Shown in pieces: positions 8,242-18,859 of a stretch of DNA of 64,000 bases (its first letter is position 1; each line of letters opens with the position of its first letter). Location of the stretch: contig NZ_JACFSZ010000003.1 of NCBI RefSeq assembly GCF_014805525.1, positions 182,382-246,381 on the forward strand, read 5' to 3'. A model generated the notes under the pieces. That model was not told where the DNA came from, did not search any database, and saw only the letters and a program-made list of their open reading frames with translations. This DNA is from Rhabdothermincola sediminis (GTDB taxonomy: Bacteria; Actinomycetota; Acidimicrobiia; Acidimicrobiales; Acidimicrobilacustridaceae). The position numbers were made by a program, and so were the translations under genes.

Positions 8242-9480
8242 TCAGGACACCCGGAGGACGATGATGGCGAAGACCAGCGACAGCGCGCCCACCAGATCCA
8301 TCGTCGAGGTCAGCAGCGGGATGCCGTAGTTGTCGGGGTCCAGACCCAGCCGGTACGTGAGCGCGCTGCCGTAGTACGACACGACGACGGCCACGGCGGT
8401 GGAAAGCAGCCCCCCGATCAACGTGATGGCGATCATCTGCAGCGCCCCCGGGCTGGCGAACCCGAACAGCGCCGAGACCAGATCGGCGGAGAGCGCGAGC
8501 AACGTGAACACCGGCACCGCGAGGAGCCCGATGATGGCGAAGTCGTCCCTGGCGGGGCGCTGTGGCTTGACCGCCGGGGTGATCACACCCAGGTGCAGCT
8601 TCGACGCCAGCCGGGCGGAGAGGATCCCACCGAGGGCGCCCGTGTCCTCGAGGAACGGCGGCACCAGCACCAGCAACGCCGGATAGGTGAGGAACGACTC
8701 GACCCGGTGCTCGATGGTGAGACCGGCCACGATGTCGATGGTGCCGGCGACGAGCAGGACCGGCATGGACTCGTGCAACACCCGCCGCATGACTTCGCGG
8801 TCCGTGCGCCACGCCAGCCCCAACGCGGTGACCGCGACCAGCGCCGACAGCGTCCCGATGACGGCTGTCACCCCACCGAGACCCACCAGGAACGTGGCCA
8901 GGAACAGCGACGGGAGGGTGACCATGTCGCCGCTGGCGGTCACCAGAGGCGCCGCCACGTTGTCCATGTCCCATCCCCGGCGGACCGAAAGCCCGGCCAC
9001 CCCGAGGGTGACCGCGAGTACCACCACCGACGAGAGCACCCCACCCACGATCGAGATGACCAGGAAGTCGAGCAGCGAGATGGTGTCGGCAACCCCGAAG
9101 AGGCTGGCCATGGTCTTGGCCAGCACCGCCAGCGCGGCCGAGATCGACAGGGTGAGCACCACGGAGGCCCACAGGTTCTGGCCCACCACGGTGTCGCGGC
9201 GCCAGGAGAACCGGAACGTTCCGGTGTGGATGGCCGTGCCCAAACGGCTGCCGAGCGCACCGAAGATGTTGCCGCGCATGCCGATCGCGGCCGGCACCAG
9301 CACGAGCAGCCCGGGGAGGGCCTCGAGGGTGCCGGTGATGGCGCCGAGGGTCAGACCGGCGAGGAGGTCACCACCGGAGGAGACGAGCAGGGCGGCCAGC
9401 GCCTGACGGAGCCCGGCCGCATCCGACGCGGCCGCGGCCCGGACGCGCGCGACAGAGCGGCGAAGGGCTCGGGTGGCCAC
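8242..9480 (-). CDS. MgtE/SLC41-type cation transporter, two membrane repeats
   Basis: 412 residues built from two tandem copies of the MgtE membrane domain. The first begins near LAGLTLGAITGTLEALPGLLVLVPA, the second near VAGTIDIVAGLTIEHRVES. Each carries a proline-rich helix end, PA[AL].. GMRGN in the first and LVPPFLEDTGALGG in the second, and a D-N turn (WDMDN; LDPDN). The regulatory N and CBS domains of bacterial MgtE are absent, so it is closer to SLC41-like MgtE proteins. The start is uncertain: GTG 9480 is given, with an in-frame TTG at 9555. A TAGCAT box at about 9520 could be its -10 element. Confidence 0.8.
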   Translation of the reverse strand: MATRALRRSVARVRAAAASDAAGLRQALAALLVSSGGDLLAGLTLGAITGTLEALPGLLVLVPAAIGMRGNIFGALGSRLGTAIHTGTFRFSWRRDTVVGQNLWASVVLTLSISAALAVLAKTMASLFGVADTISLLDFLVISIVGGVLSSVVVLAVTLGVAGLSVRRGWDMDNVAAPLVTASGDMVTLPSLFLATFLVGLGGVTAVIGTLSALVAVTALGLAWRTDREVMRRVLHESMPVLLVAGTIDIVAGLTIEHRVESFLTYPALLVLVPPFLEDTGALGGILSARLASKLHLGVITPAVKPQRPARDDFAIIGLLAVPVFTLLALSADLVSALFGFASPGALQMIAITLIGGLLSTAVAVVVSYYGSALTYRLGLDPDNYGIPLLTSTMDLVGALSLVFAIIVLRVS

Positions 9481-9601
9481 GGCGACTCGGGGGCTCCGTT
9501 GCGAGGGCTGGCATCCCGACGATGCTAGGAGGCGCTGGGGACGACGGCCAACCAAGGTGGTATCGGCACCACCCCTCGCGACGATGACTCGTCGGGGGCG
9601 A

Positions 9602-9633
9602 GGGCTGCGGCATCCCGACCACTGTCGCAGCCC
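9602..9633 (-). terminator. Hairpin between mannosyltransferase and MgtE-like gene
   Basis: Perfect 8-bp arms GGGCTGCG (9602-9609) and CGCAGCCC (9626-9633) enclose a 16-base loop, just downstream of the gene ending at 9677. A smaller hairpin, CGACGA-tgac-TCGTCG, lies at about 9578. There is no U-tract, as is common in high-GC actinobacteria. A role in termination is inferred. Confidence 0.4.
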
Positions 9634-9676
9634 TCCCCGTCCCGGCCGTCTCGCCGCAGGACCCGGCGGAGAGCCA

Positions 9677-11341
9677 TCAGCGGCTCAGGGCGGACGCGAC
9701 CTCCACCGCCTCAGGCAACGTGCCGTCGCTGCGGTGACGGCGGATGCGGCGGTCGCGGGCTCGGTCCGCGATCCACTGGGCGGCGAAGCAGGCGCCCACG
9801 ATGAGGACCACGACGCCGAGTGCCAGGACGTGCTGGTAGCGGCTGAGCGTCGGCACCCCCTCCACCGTGGTGGGGAACACCAGGAGGCTCACGGCGAACA
9901 CGCCGACCAAGTAAGAGGGGCGGTACTTGCCGATCCCTGCCCCGGCGAGGAGCGCGAACCCCGGAGGCAGGTACCAGGGCCAGACCACGGGGCCGAGCAC
10001 GATGACCACGATCATCACCAACCCCACCGCCCGCACCAGGCCCAGCTGGGGACTCCGGAGCAGGATGAGCAGCGACAGCCCTCCGGCCAGCAGGAGACCT
10101 GCCAGGCGGGTGAGCGACACGACCGTCTCCTGGTCGACCGGCAGGCCCACCGCGTGCAGCCCGTCGGAGAGCACGAACCCGAGACGGGTGGTGGCGGAGA
10201 ACGTGGTCTTGACCGTGCCGGTCCCCCGCAGGTTCGTGATCCATCCGAGCCCGGTGCCGCCGAGCACACACAGCACCCCGACCACCGCCATGCCCGCGGC
10301 CAGGACCGCCCCGGCCTGCCCGGCCCGGCGCCGGAGCGACACCTGCACGGGGGTCCAGGTCCAGCCGATGAAGAGGAACGCGGCCGCAGCCGGCAGCTTC
10401 ACCGCGGTGGCCGCGGCCACGAGGACGATCCCCAGCCACCGGCGGTCGGCGCGGACCGCGGCCAGGCCGAGAGCCAGGAAGCCCAGCATCAGCGCGTCGT
10501 TGTGGCTACCACCCACGAGGTGCAGCAGCACCAGCGGGTTCGCGATGCCGATGGCGATCGCGCTGGCGGGCGAGACCTGGTAGCTGCGGGCGATCAGGCC
10601 CACGCCCACCGCGGACATGACCACCCCAATGATGGCCAGTACGCGCATGCCCAGCAGCGCCGAGGCGGGTTCATGACCGGTGATCTCCACCACCAACCGG
10701 CTGAGGCCGATCGCCACCGGGCCGTATGGTGCCGGAGCGTTGCGCCAGACGGGATCGGCGGCGCTCATGATCTTGCCGGCTCCGAGGTAGACCGGACCGT
10801 GCGAGGTGGGGTCGAAGCCCCGGCTGGCCAGCTCCCCCTGGGCCACGTAGCTGTAGGCGTCGTTGGAGAGCAGCGGCGGGCCGAACAGGAGGGGCACGGC
10901 CCACACCGCGACGACCACCGCCACCATGAGCAGGCGCCGCTGCTCGCTCCAGCGCTGCCGCTCGGAGCGACCGATGAGGATCACCCAGCCGACGGTCAGC
11001 AGGCACACCCCGAGCAGGAAGCTGGCCCCGGCGAAGAACGAGCTGCCGGGGGTGGGGATGCCCGGGATCGCCAGCCGCTTCGAGAACAGATCGAGCCGCC
11101 ACACCGGCGCGGTGGCCACGATGATCGCCGTGCCGAGCAGGCCCGAGATGGTCGACGCCACGAGCAGACCGTTGCGGCGCAGGGACCCTCGGCCGAGGTG
11201 CGGATCCGGCACCACCACGGCGGGCTCGTACGGGGTGAGCTCCTCCCCCACCGGCTCGCCGAGCAGCAAGCCGCGGGCGCGGTCGCGCCACCGCTCGGGG
11301 CGCGTCACGGTCGGGGGGTGGTCGAGGGACGTCGGGTTCAC
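9677..11341 (-). CDS. MptB-like polyprenol-P-mannose alpha-1,6-mannosyltransferase
   Basis: 554 residues, about 12 membrane helices. It carries the loop motifs seen in mycobacterial/corynebacterial MptA/MptB: GPPLLSNDAYSYVAQGELA near residue 150, WRNAPAPYGPVAIGLSRLV, and NPLVLLHLVGGSHNDALML. The acidic D in SNDAYSY corresponds to the GT-C catalytic aspartate. The family extends the lipomannan/lipoarabinomannan mannan core on the outer face of the membrane. The start is uncertain: GTG 11341 is chosen because possible -10 boxes lie just upstream. A GTG at 11395 would add 18 unconserved residues. No other lipoglycan genes are adjacent. Confidence 0.75.
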   Translation of the reverse strand: MNPTSLDHPPTVTRPERWRDRARGLLLGEPVGEELTPYEPAVVVPDPHLGRGSLRRNGLLVASTISGLLGTAIIVATAPVWRLDLFSKRLAIPGIPTPGSSFFAGASFLLGVCLLTVGWVILIGRSERQRWSEQRRLLMVAVVVAVWAVPLLFGPPLLSNDAYSYVAQGELASRGFDPTSHGPVYLGAGKIMSAADPVWRNAPAPYGPVAIGLSRLVVEITGHEPASALLGMRVLAIIGVVMSAVGVGLIARSYQVSPASAIAIGIANPLVLLHLVGGSHNDALMLGFLALGLAAVRADRRWLGIVLVAAATAVKLPAAAAFLFIGWTWTPVQVSLRRRAGQAGAVLAAGMAVVGVLCVLGGTGLGWITNLRGTGTVKTTFSATTRLGFVLSDGLHAVGLPVDQETVVSLTRLAGLLLAGGLSLLILLRSPQLGLVRAVGLVMIVVIVLGPVVWPWYLPPGFALLAGAGIGKYRPSYLVGVFAVSLLVFPTTVEGVPTLSRYQHVLALGVVVLIVGACFAAQWIADRARDRRIRRHRSDGTLPEAVEVASALSR

Positions 11342-11420
11342 GGGAGCTCTCGGTCTCGGTCCGCCTGAGGCGTGTAACGGTAGCTCATGGATCACGAACC
11401 TAGAAGAACCTGGGAATCGC

Positions 11421-13355
11421 TCACGCCGGGGCGGGGGCGAGGAAGATCGCGGCGAGGGGGGGCAGGGTCAGCGGCAGCGAAGCCGGGCGCCCGTGCCACG
11501 GAACCTCCTCGGCGTCCAGACCGCCGGCGTTGCCCACCCCGCTGCCCCCGTACACGTCGGCATCGCTGTTGGCCAGCTCCAACCACCGCCCGGGTCGGGG
11601 CACACCCACCCGGTACCCCTCGCGTGGTACGGGCGTGAAGTTGCACACCACCAGGATCTCCCGGCCGCCCGGAGTAGTTGGCTCGCCACCCTCGTCCCGC
11701 CGGGGCAGCCGCAGAAACGACAGCACGCTGGCGGCGGCGTCGGTGGCATCCACCCACTCGAACCCCGCCGGCTCCGTGTCGAGCTCGTGCAACGCCGGCT
11801 CGTCGCGGTGGAGGCGGTTCAAGTCCGTCACCCACTGCTGGACCCGGCGATGCTCCTCGACCGCGAGGAGGTCCCAGCGGAGCTGGCGGTCATGGTCCCA
11901 CTCCTCCGGCTGGGCCCACTCGTCGCCCATGAACAGCAGCTTCTTGCCCGGGAGGCCGTACATGTACCCGAAGAGCAGCCGCAGGTTGGCGAACTGCTGC
12001 CAGCGGTCACCGGGCATCTTGTGCAGCAGCGAACCCTTGCCGTGGACCACCTCGTCGTGCGAGAGCGGGAGGCAGAAGTTCTCGGTGAACGCGTAGATCG
12101 CCCGGAAGGTCAGGTCCCCATGGTGGTAGCGCCGGTGCACCGGCTCACGGGCGAAGTAGCGGAGGGTGTCGTGCATCCAGCCCATGTCCCACTTCAACCC
12201 GAACCCCAGACCGCCGAGCTCGACCGGTCGTGAGACCATGGGCCATGCCGTGGATTCCTCGGCGAAGGTCTGGATGCCGGGGAAGTCCCGGTAGACGACC
12301 GTGTTGAGCTGCTTGAGGAACCGCAGGGCGCCGAGGTTCTCGTTGCCACCGTGCTCGTTCGGGATCCACTCGCCCTCGCGGCGCGAGTAGTCGAGGTACA
12401 GCATCGACGCCACCGCGTCGACCCGTAGCCCGTCGGCGTGGTACCGGTCGAGCCAGAAGCACGCGCTCGACAGCAAGAAGCTGCGCACCTCGTGCCGGTC
12501 GTAGTTGAAGATCAGGCTGTCCCAATCGGGATGCCGACCCTTGCGTGGGTCGGCGTGCTCGAACAGATGCGTTCCATCGAAGAAGCCGAGGCCGTGCTCA
12601 TCGGCCGGGAAGTGCGACGGCACCCAGTCCAGGATCACGGCGATGCCATACCGGTGCAGGGTGTCGACCAGGTACATGAAGTCCTCGGGCGTACCGAACC
12701 GCGACGTGGGAGCGAAGTAGCCGGTCGTCTGGTAGCCCCACGAGCCGTAGAACGGATGCTCCATGACGGGGAGGAGCTCCACGTGGGTGAATCCGCGCTC
12801 GGCGACGTACGCCGCCAACGCCGGGGCGACCTCCCGGTAGTTGAGCGAACGGTGCTCGTGCTCGGCATGGCGCCACGAGCCCAGATGCACCTCGTAGATC
12901 GCCATCGGATCATCGAGTGAGTTCCTCGCCGCACGCCCCTCCATCCACTCACCGTCGCCCCACACGTGGGAGAAGCGGTGCACCCGCGACGCGGTGCGCG
13001 GCGGCTGCTCGGCGTGGAAGGCGAACGGGTCGGCCTTGTCGACGACGTAGCCGCGAGCTCTCGACTCGATGTGGAACTTGTAGCAGTCACCGGCCGAGAC
13101 GCCGTCGACCGTCCCCTGCCAGATGCCCGACGAGCGCTGCGGTTCGAGCACGTCGACGCCGGCGCGCCAATCGTTGAAGTCACCGACCACCGAGACCTTC
13201 CGGGCATTGGGCGCCCACACCCCGAACACCGCCAGGCCGTCACCGAGGAGGTGACAGCCCAGCTTCTCGTAGAGCCGGCTGTGCGCACCTTCGTTGAACA
13301 GCCACAGGTCCTCGTCGGACACGAACACCTGCTCGCGGGCCGCGTCGTCGCTCAC
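11421..13355 (-). CDS. glgB: 1,4-alpha-glucan branching enzyme GlgB (GH13)
   Basis: 644 residues. Introduces alpha-1,6 branches into linear alpha-1,4 glucan. An N-terminal CBM48 (AVFGVWAPNARKVSVVGDFN) precedes the GH13 barrel with DGLRVDAVASMLY (nucleophile D313), FAEEST (acid E366) and PLSHDEVVHGK, then the C-terminal beta domain. It lacks the second N-terminal module of the longest GlgBs. The GTG start overlaps the malQ stop by 4 bp (GTGA), making it the last gene of the glgE operon. In the GlgE pathway, GlgB branches the glucan elongated from maltose-1-phosphate. Confidence 0.95.
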   Translation of the reverse strand: MSDDAAREQVFVSDEDLWLFNEGAHSRLYEKLGCHLLGDGLAVFGVWAPNARKVSVVGDFNDWRAGVDVLEPQRSSGIWQGTVDGVSAGDCYKFHIESRARGYVVDKADPFAFHAEQPPRTASRVHRFSHVWGDGEWMEGRAARNSLDDPMAIYEVHLGSWRHAEHEHRSLNYREVAPALAAYVAERGFTHVELLPVMEHPFYGSWGYQTTGYFAPTSRFGTPEDFMYLVDTLHRYGIAVILDWVPSHFPADEHGLGFFDGTHLFEHADPRKGRHPDWDSLIFNYDRHEVRSFLLSSACFWLDRYHADGLRVDAVASMLYLDYSRREGEWIPNEHGGNENLGALRFLKQLNTVVYRDFPGIQTFAEESTAWPMVSRPVELGGLGFGLKWDMGWMHDTLRYFAREPVHRRYHHGDLTFRAIYAFTENFCLPLSHDEVVHGKGSLLHKMPGDRWQQFANLRLLFGYMYGLPGKKLLFMGDEWAQPEEWDHDRQLRWDLLAVEEHRRVQQWVTDLNRLHRDEPALHELDTEPAGFEWVDATDAAASVLSFLRLPRRDEGGEPTTPGGREILVVCNFTPVPREGYRVGVPRPGRWLELANSDADVYGGSGVGNAGGLDAEEVPWHGRPASLPLTLPPLAAIFLAPAPA

Positions 13356-15481
13356 GTCATCTCCCCCGCCCGGGTTCGGGAGCGGGCCCGGCTGCGCTCG
13401 AGCACGGCGAGGTCGTCGAGCACGGACCGATCGCCGGCCAGGGTCGCCAGCGACCGGGCCATGCGCCGCACCCAGTTGGGGCGGTCGAGTGGGGTGCCCG
13501 GGACGTTGTGCGGGTCGGTCTCACCCCACAGGTCGTCGAGCATCACCAGGACCGCGGGCGCGTCGCTCTCGCCGAGGAACCGCAGCAGGCCCCGCAGGAT
13601 CTCGTGCTCCCCGCCAGGTTCCTCGAGCAAGCCCCGCTCCGCCAGGAAGCGGACCAGGTTGGCGACCGCCTGCTCCCGCTCCGCTCGCTCTTGCGCCGCG
13701 TCCCGCTCGTCGAGCAGTCCCAGCTCGAAGCGGCCCGCGACGTCGAGGGCGCGCAGGAAGCCCGTGAACGTGGGGGTGTCGTGGGTGTTGACCGACGCCA
13801 GGGCGCGGGGCGGTGGCGATGGGAGCTCCGCCCCGGTGGCGCTCGGTAGCTGGAACTGCGCGACGTACATGCCCATCAGCCCGTGCCTACTCATCGCCTC
13901 GCGCACCTCGTCGGGCACCGTACCCAGATCCTCCCCCACCACGAGGCATGAGTTGCGCACCGATTCGATGGCCACCACCGCGAACAGCTCCTGGCGCGGG
14001 TAGCGAACGTACACGCCGCGGGTGGCTCCGAGCCCCTCGGGCACCCAGTACAGCCGGTGCAACTGCATGACGTGGTCGAGCCGGACCATCCCGGCGACCT
14101 TCATGTGGTGGCGCAGGCACTCAGCGACGTGGCGGTGCCCCTGGGCCCGGCTGGCGTCGGGTTGCATCGGTGGGAAGCCCCAGTCCTGCCCACCGGAGAA
14201 GAAATCGTCGGGCGGGGCACCGGTGCTTGCGCCCTCGGCGAACAGCTCCCGCTCACGCCAGGTGTCGTAGCCCTCCGGGTGGGCGCCCACGGGCAGGTCG
14301 AGGTACAGGTCCTGACCCCGGGCCGACAGCCTCGCCGCGAGGTCGCTCATCTGGCGGTGCATGGCGAACTGGGCGTACCGGTGCAACTCCACCTCGGCGT
14401 CGTCGTAGTCCGCCGGTGACAGCATCCCGCGGCGCGCCGACTCCGGCCAGGCATGCCATCCGCAACCCGCTCGGCTGGCGGCAGCACGAAAGCGCGCATA
14501 GTCGGTCACGTCGGGGCAGGCGGCGGCGAACGCCCGGAACTCGTCGGAGGTCGCCCCACCCTCCCGGATGAAGGTGGCCGCCAGCTCGGCCAGCACCCGC
14601 CGTGTCAGGCGTGCGTGGCGCGCATACTGGAAGAACGAGCCGGCACGCAGCTCGGCGATCTCCCGCTGGGTGTCCGGGTGGTCGAGCAGCGAACGGGCCC
14701 GCGGCGACCGTGCCATCTCGGGCAGCCGCTCCAGATCGAGATACAGCTCGTTCCAGAACCGCCGGCTGACCGGAGCGTAGGGGCTGGGATCGAACGGTCG
14801 ATCCAGATAGGACGCCAGCAGTGGGAGCGTGGCCACGATGGAGCCACCCTCCCGGCCGACCCACGCCGCGATCGCCTCCAGGTCCCCGACGTGAGGGCCG
14901 ACCCCCAGCTCGGTGCGGAGGCTGTACAGCGGGACGAAGACCCCCCACCGCCGGTCGTTCGGCGCCGGCTCGCGCACCCGTTCCGGCGCCACGAGCAGGT
15001 GGACGTCGTGGCGGTGCGGACCGAGCTCGACGATGAGCCGGTGGTAGCCGATGGCCAGGTCCGCCCTCACCTCGACACGGCGTACCAACATCGAACGGCC
15101 GTCGAGCTCGTGGCGGCCCACGAGGGGCAGCGAGCCCACCTCACGATCCCACCGGTTGGTGCCACCGCCCTCCAGCTCCACCTCGAGACCCAACCAGGCC
15201 GGGGTGTAACGCTCGTCGATGCAGATGTCGAGCACCAGCGGCCGCTCACCCCAGACCACCACCACCGGCTCCACGGGTCGGGTCAGGTCCTCGATGACCC
15301 GCGCTCGGAGAGGCGACAGGTCGTGCGGGTGGTCGAGGGCGACTCCCCGGGCCCGGCACACCGCCACCAGTGCTTCGGGGTCCGCCCCGACGAGCTCCCC
15401 CTTCGTGCTCCAGTAGCGGGGTTGCACCCCGAACCACTCGCTCAGCCCGTACAGATCATCGGGGAGGTCACCGTCGTTCAT
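13352..15481 (-). CDS. malQ: 4-alpha-glucanotransferase MalQ (GH77)
   Basis: 709 residues, a long actinobacterial-type amylomaltase with an extra N-terminal region of about 170 residues before the GH77 barrel. Key motifs are AGMVRLDHVMQLHRLYWVP (nucleophile Asp), VVGEDLGTVP (acid/base Glu) and NTHDTPTFTG (stabilising Asp). It disproportionates maltodextrins in the cytoplasm. The start ATG lies 6 bp after the treS-maltokinase stop, and the stop overlaps glgB by 4 bp. Presence in this operon suggests it adjusts oligomer length between GlgE, GlgB and GlgX. Confidence 0.92.
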   Translation of the reverse strand: MNDGDLPDDLYGLSEWFGVQPRYWSTKGELVGADPEALVAVCRARGVALDHPHDLSPLRARVIEDLTRPVEPVVVVWGERPLVLDICIDERYTPAWLGLEVELEGGGTNRWDREVGSLPLVGRHELDGRSMLVRRVEVRADLAIGYHRLIVELGPHRHDVHLLVAPERVREPAPNDRRWGVFVPLYSLRTELGVGPHVGDLEAIAAWVGREGGSIVATLPLLASYLDRPFDPSPYAPVSRRFWNELYLDLERLPEMARSPRARSLLDHPDTQREIAELRAGSFFQYARHARLTRRVLAELAATFIREGGATSDEFRAFAAACPDVTDYARFRAAASRAGCGWHAWPESARRGMLSPADYDDAEVELHRYAQFAMHRQMSDLAARLSARGQDLYLDLPVGAHPEGYDTWRERELFAEGASTGAPPDDFFSGGQDWGFPPMQPDASRAQGHRHVAECLRHHMKVAGMVRLDHVMQLHRLYWVPEGLGATRGVYVRYPRQELFAVVAIESVRNSCLVVGEDLGTVPDEVREAMSRHGLMGMYVAQFQLPSATGAELPSPPPRALASVNTHDTPTFTGFLRALDVAGRFELGLLDERDAAQERAEREQAVANLVRFLAERGLLEEPGGEHEILRGLLRFLGESDAPAVLVMLDDLWGETDPHNVPGTPLDRPNWVRRMARSLATLAGDRSVLDDLAVLERSRARSRTRAGEMT

Positions 15482-15487
15482 GAACGC

Positions 15488-18400
15488 TCACCCACCGTCG
15501 GCGAGTCGAGCATCCTCGAGGAGCTGGCGCACGCCGCGGATCGGGATGGGTGCCCATTCGGGCCTGCTGTTGAGCTCGTAGCGGATCTCGTAGAGCGCCT
15601 TGTCGAGGGTGTAGGCCATGAGCAACGTCCGGACGTCGTCGCGGTCGCTCGGCACGAACGGCGCCCCATCGGCGGCCTCGAGGTATCCGGCGAGGAACCG
15701 GATGGTCACCCAGGTCTCCCAGGCCAGCCCGAAGAGCTCGAGCTCGTTGCGCTTGTCCGGCTGGAGGAGCCCTCGCTCCTCGAAGCTGCGGAGCCCCGCC
15801 TCGACGGCGTACTGGAACGACCGGCACATACCCGCTACGTCGACCAGCGCGCCGCGTTTGATGCGTCGCTCGGTGGGTGAGCGTGAAGGCTCGCCTTCGA
15901 AGTCGATGATGACGAAGTCCCTCCCGGAATGCAGCACCTGGCCGAGGTGGTAGTCACCGTGGAGCCTGATGCGAGCCGCGTCGATGCGATGGGAGGTCAC
16001 CGCCGAGAAGATCTGGAGGATCCGGGCTTCCGACTCGATCACCTCCTCGGCCTCCAGCCGAGCCCGGTCGTCGAGATCACCGAGCGCCTTGCGCAGGAGC
16101 TGCAGCGTTGGGCGGACCTGGGCACGCATCGACTGGTACAGCGAGCGCTGGTACAGGGTGGTGAACGGCTCCGGCGTGAATGCCTCGTCATCGCCGCTGC
16201 TCAGCGCGAGGTGCAACTCGGCCGTCCGCTGCCCCAAGAGCGCGGCCGAGTCGAGATAGGGGCCGATCGCGTCCGCGATGGGATCCGGCGGCATGAGGGT
16301 GATCGAGTCGACGATGTTGCCCCACAACGGGATCTCGATGCCCGAACCTGGCAAGTAGGTGCTGGCCCGCTCGTAGAACAACCCCAGTGCGTCGAGGGTG
16401 TAGTGCCAAGCGTCGCCTTCGTTCGGGACGTATTCCGAGAGGACGGCCAGCGTGCGCGGCTCACCCCGGCCCTTGTGGTACTCCAGCGCACCGAGCAGCG
16501 GGGCCGAATGCTCGAACCCCCGATCGGTGAGGAATCGACCGATCTCCAGGTCGGGGTTCACCCCTTCCTGGGCCCGCCGGAAGACCTTCATGACTACCGT
16601 GCTGCCGAACACCGCCGAGGTGTTGGACTGATCAGTCATCAAGGGCTGGACGGTCAGATCGTCCACCCCGGAGAGCAGGCGGCGCAACTGCGGGCTCACG
16701 GCGGTGCGGACGACCCCACCGCCGCTGCCCGAGGCACTGAACGCTCGCCGGTTGCGAAACACGGCCAGCGTGGCATCGAGGAACGTCGGATCGACCAAAG
16801 CGTCGAGCAGCAAGAGGCGCTCCCCGCTCGACCGGACCTGCACCCAGGCCACACCCGCGTTCGGGTTGTCGGCGAGCAACGCCTCCCCTCGGGCCGAAGG
16901 CGCCACGGTGAGCGGCAGGACGTAGGTCTCGGGCTCGCCCTCGGAGTATTCGACCTGGGCGAGCACGATGAACGCGCCCGGCTTGGCCTTCCCGGAGGAC
17001 AGCGGGATCGAGTCGAACAGCTCGACCGAGCGCAACGATCGGGCCTTGCCCGCGTACCAGCGGTTCCTGCCCAGGAATCCTCGGAGCGCATGCTCGAGAC
17101 CAGCGCGCGAGCGGCCTCGGAAGAGCTGCCGCCACTCACCGGTCACCGACAGCTCGGGAAGGTCGTGGCCGTCGTGGAATGCCGGAGCTCCGTCCATCCG
17201 CTGTGAGGTGAGCGAGAACCAGTAGAAGCCGTACGGCCCCAGGGTGAGCTGGTACGGGACCTCATGGATGGGCGCGAACTCCGTGCCGCCGAACATCTCG
17301 ACCGGGATGGCGCCGCGATAGTCGTGGAGATCCAGATGGACGCTCTGCGCGAACCGAGAGAGGTTCGCCACCACCAGCACCGTCTCGTCGTCGTCCTGGC
17401 GGAGGAAGGCCAGCACCTTCGCGTTCTCCGGGTACAGGAACTCGATCGTGCCCCGGCCGAAGACCCGATGCTGGGCACGCAGGGCGATGATCCGACGCAT
17501 CCACCACAGCAGTGAGCTGGGGTTCTGGTGCTGGGCCTCGACGTTGACGGTCTCGTAGTGGTACTCGGGATCGATGATCACCGGCAGGAACAGCTGCTGC
17601 GGATTGGCGGACGAGAACCCCGCGTTGCGGTCCGGGCTCCACTGCATCGGCGTGCGCACGCTGTTGCGGTCACCGAGGTAGACGTTGTCGCCCATGCCGA
17701 GCTCGTCGCCGTAGTAGATGACGGGTGTACCGGGCAGGGCGAACAGCAAGCCGTTCATGAGCTCGATCTTGCGCCGATCATTACCCATCAACGGCGCGAG
17801 CCTGCGGCGGATACCGAGATTCACCCGCATCTGCGGATCCGTGGCGTATGCGCGATACATGTAGTCGCGCTCCTCGTCGGTCACCATCTCGAGAGTCAGC
17901 TCGTCGTGGTTGCGCAGAAAGAGTGCCCACTGCGCCGAGGAGGGGATGTCCGGTGTCTGCTGGAGGATGTCGATGACGGGATGGCGGTCCTCCATACGCA
18001 AGGACATGAACAGCCGCGGCATGAGCGGGAAGTGGAACGCCATGTGGCACTCGTCGCCATCCCCGAAATAGGCGACCGCGTCCTCCGGCCACTGGTTCGC
18101 CTCCGCCAGCAGCATGCGACCTGGGTAGTGGGCGTCGATGTGGGCGCGCAGCTCTTTGAGGAACAGGTGCGTCTCGGGGAGGTTCTCGCCGTTGGTGCCC
18201 TCGCGCTCGAACAAGTACGGCACCGCGTCGAGCCGCACCCCGTCGACACCCATCTCCAACCACCGGTCGACGACGCGCAGCATGCAGGAACGCACTTCGG
18301 GGTTGTCGTAGTTGAGATCGGGCTGGTGAGAGAAGAAGCGGTGCCAGTAGTAGGCCCCGGCGACCGGATCCCAAGCCCAGTTCGAGGTCTCGAAGTCTTC

Positions 18401-18859
18401 GAAGATCACCCGCACCTCGGGGTAGCGATCGGGCGTGTCGCTCCACACGTAGAAGTTCCGCCACCTGCTCCCCGGCTTGGCCCGGCGAGCCCGCTGGAAC
18501 CACGGGTGCTGGTCGCTGGTGTGGTTCAGGACCAGCTCGGTGATCACCCGCAATCCCCGGCGGTGCGCTTCACGGAGGAACCGCCGGAACGACCGCAGAT
18601 CGCCGTAGGCGGGGTTGATGCCGCCGTAGTCGGCGATGTCGTAGCCGTCGTCGCGCAGGGGTGACGGGTAGAACGGGAGCAACCACAGCGCGGTGACCCC
18701 GAGCTGCTGGAGGTAGTCGAGTTTCGCGGTCAACCCGTCGAAGTCCCCGATCCCGTCGCCGTTGGAGTCGCCGAACGCGCGAACGTGCAACTCGTAGATG
18801 ACGGCGTCCTTGTACCAGTCGAACTCGGAGAGATCTGGGCGATGGGTCTCGTCGATCAC
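15488..18859 (-). CDS. treS: Trehalose synthase-maltokinase fusion TreS-Mak
   Basis: 1123 residues in two parts. The first 560 or so are trehalose synthase (GH13_16; trehalose to maltose isomerisation) with [10 protein letters not shown] (D211), [11 protein letters not shown] (E253) and FLRNHDE (D319). The rest is maltokinase (Pep2/Mak: ATP-dependent phosphorylation of maltose to maltose-1-phosphate) with kinase-fold residues LHGDYHLGQ (D969) and IIDFEGEP (D986). The fusion physically joins two consecutive steps; mycobacteria use a complex of separate TreS and Pep2. The GTG start is chosen because it overlaps the glgE stop as GTGA. An upstream GTG would extend 24 codons into glgE. Confidence 0.95.
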   Translation of the reverse strand: MIDETHRPDLSEFDWYKDAVIYELHVRAFGDSNGDGIGDFDGLTAKLDYLQQLGVTALWLLPFYPSPLRDDGYDIADYGGINPAYGDLRSFRRFLREAHRRGLRVITELVLNHTSDQHPWFQRARRAKPGSRWRNFYVWSDTPDRYPEVRVIFEDFETSNWAWDPVAGAYYWHRFFSHQPDLNYDNPEVRSCMLRVVDRWLEMGVDGVRLDAVPYLFEREGTNGENLPETHLFLKELRAHIDAHYPGRMLLAEANQWPEDAVAYFGDGDECHMAFHFPLMPRLFMSLRMEDRHPVIDILQQTPDIPSSAQWALFLRNHDELTLEMVTDEERDYMYRAYATDPQMRVNLGIRRRLAPLMGNDRRKIELMNGLLFALPGTPVIYYGDELGMGDNVYLGDRNSVRTPMQWSPDRNAGFSSANPQQLFLPVIIDPEYHYETVNVEAQHQNPSSLLWWMRRIIALRAQHRVFGRGTIEFLYPENAKVLAFLRQDDDETVLVVANLSRFAQSVHLDLHDYRGAIPVEMFGGTEFAPIHEVPYQLTLGPYGFYWFSLTSQRMDGAPAFHDGHDLPELSVTGEWRQLFRGRSRAGLEHALRGFLGRNRWYAGKARSLRSVELFDSIPLSSGKAKPGAFIVLAQVEYSEGEPETYVLPLTVAPSARGEALLADNPNAGVAWVQVRSSGERLLLLDALVDPTFLDATLAVFRNRRAFSASGSGGGVVRTAVSPQLRRLLSGVDDLTVQPLMTDQSNTSAVFGSTVVMKVFRRAQEGVNPDLEIGRFLTDRGFEHSAPLLGALEYHKGRGEPRTLAVLSEYVPNEGDAWHYTLDALGLFYERASTYLPGSGIEIPLWGNIVDSITLMPPDPIADAIGPYLDSAALLGQRTAELHLALSSGDDEAFTPEPFTTLYQRSLYQSMRAQVRPTLQLLRKALGDLDDRARLEAEEVIESEARILQIFSAVTSHRIDAARIRLHGDYHLGQVLHSGRDFVIIDFEGEPSRSPTERRIKRGALVDVAGMCRSFQYAVEAGLRSFEERGLLQPDKRNELELFGLAWETWVTIRFLAGYLEAADGAPFVPSDRDDVRTLLMAYTLDKALYEIRYELNSRPEWAPIPIRGVRQLLEDARLADGG

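Noticed and set aside
8207..9172. CorA extended through the MgtE-like gene
   Set aside because: The open frame is a shadow of the MgtE coding sequence; CorA homology begins at about 8206.
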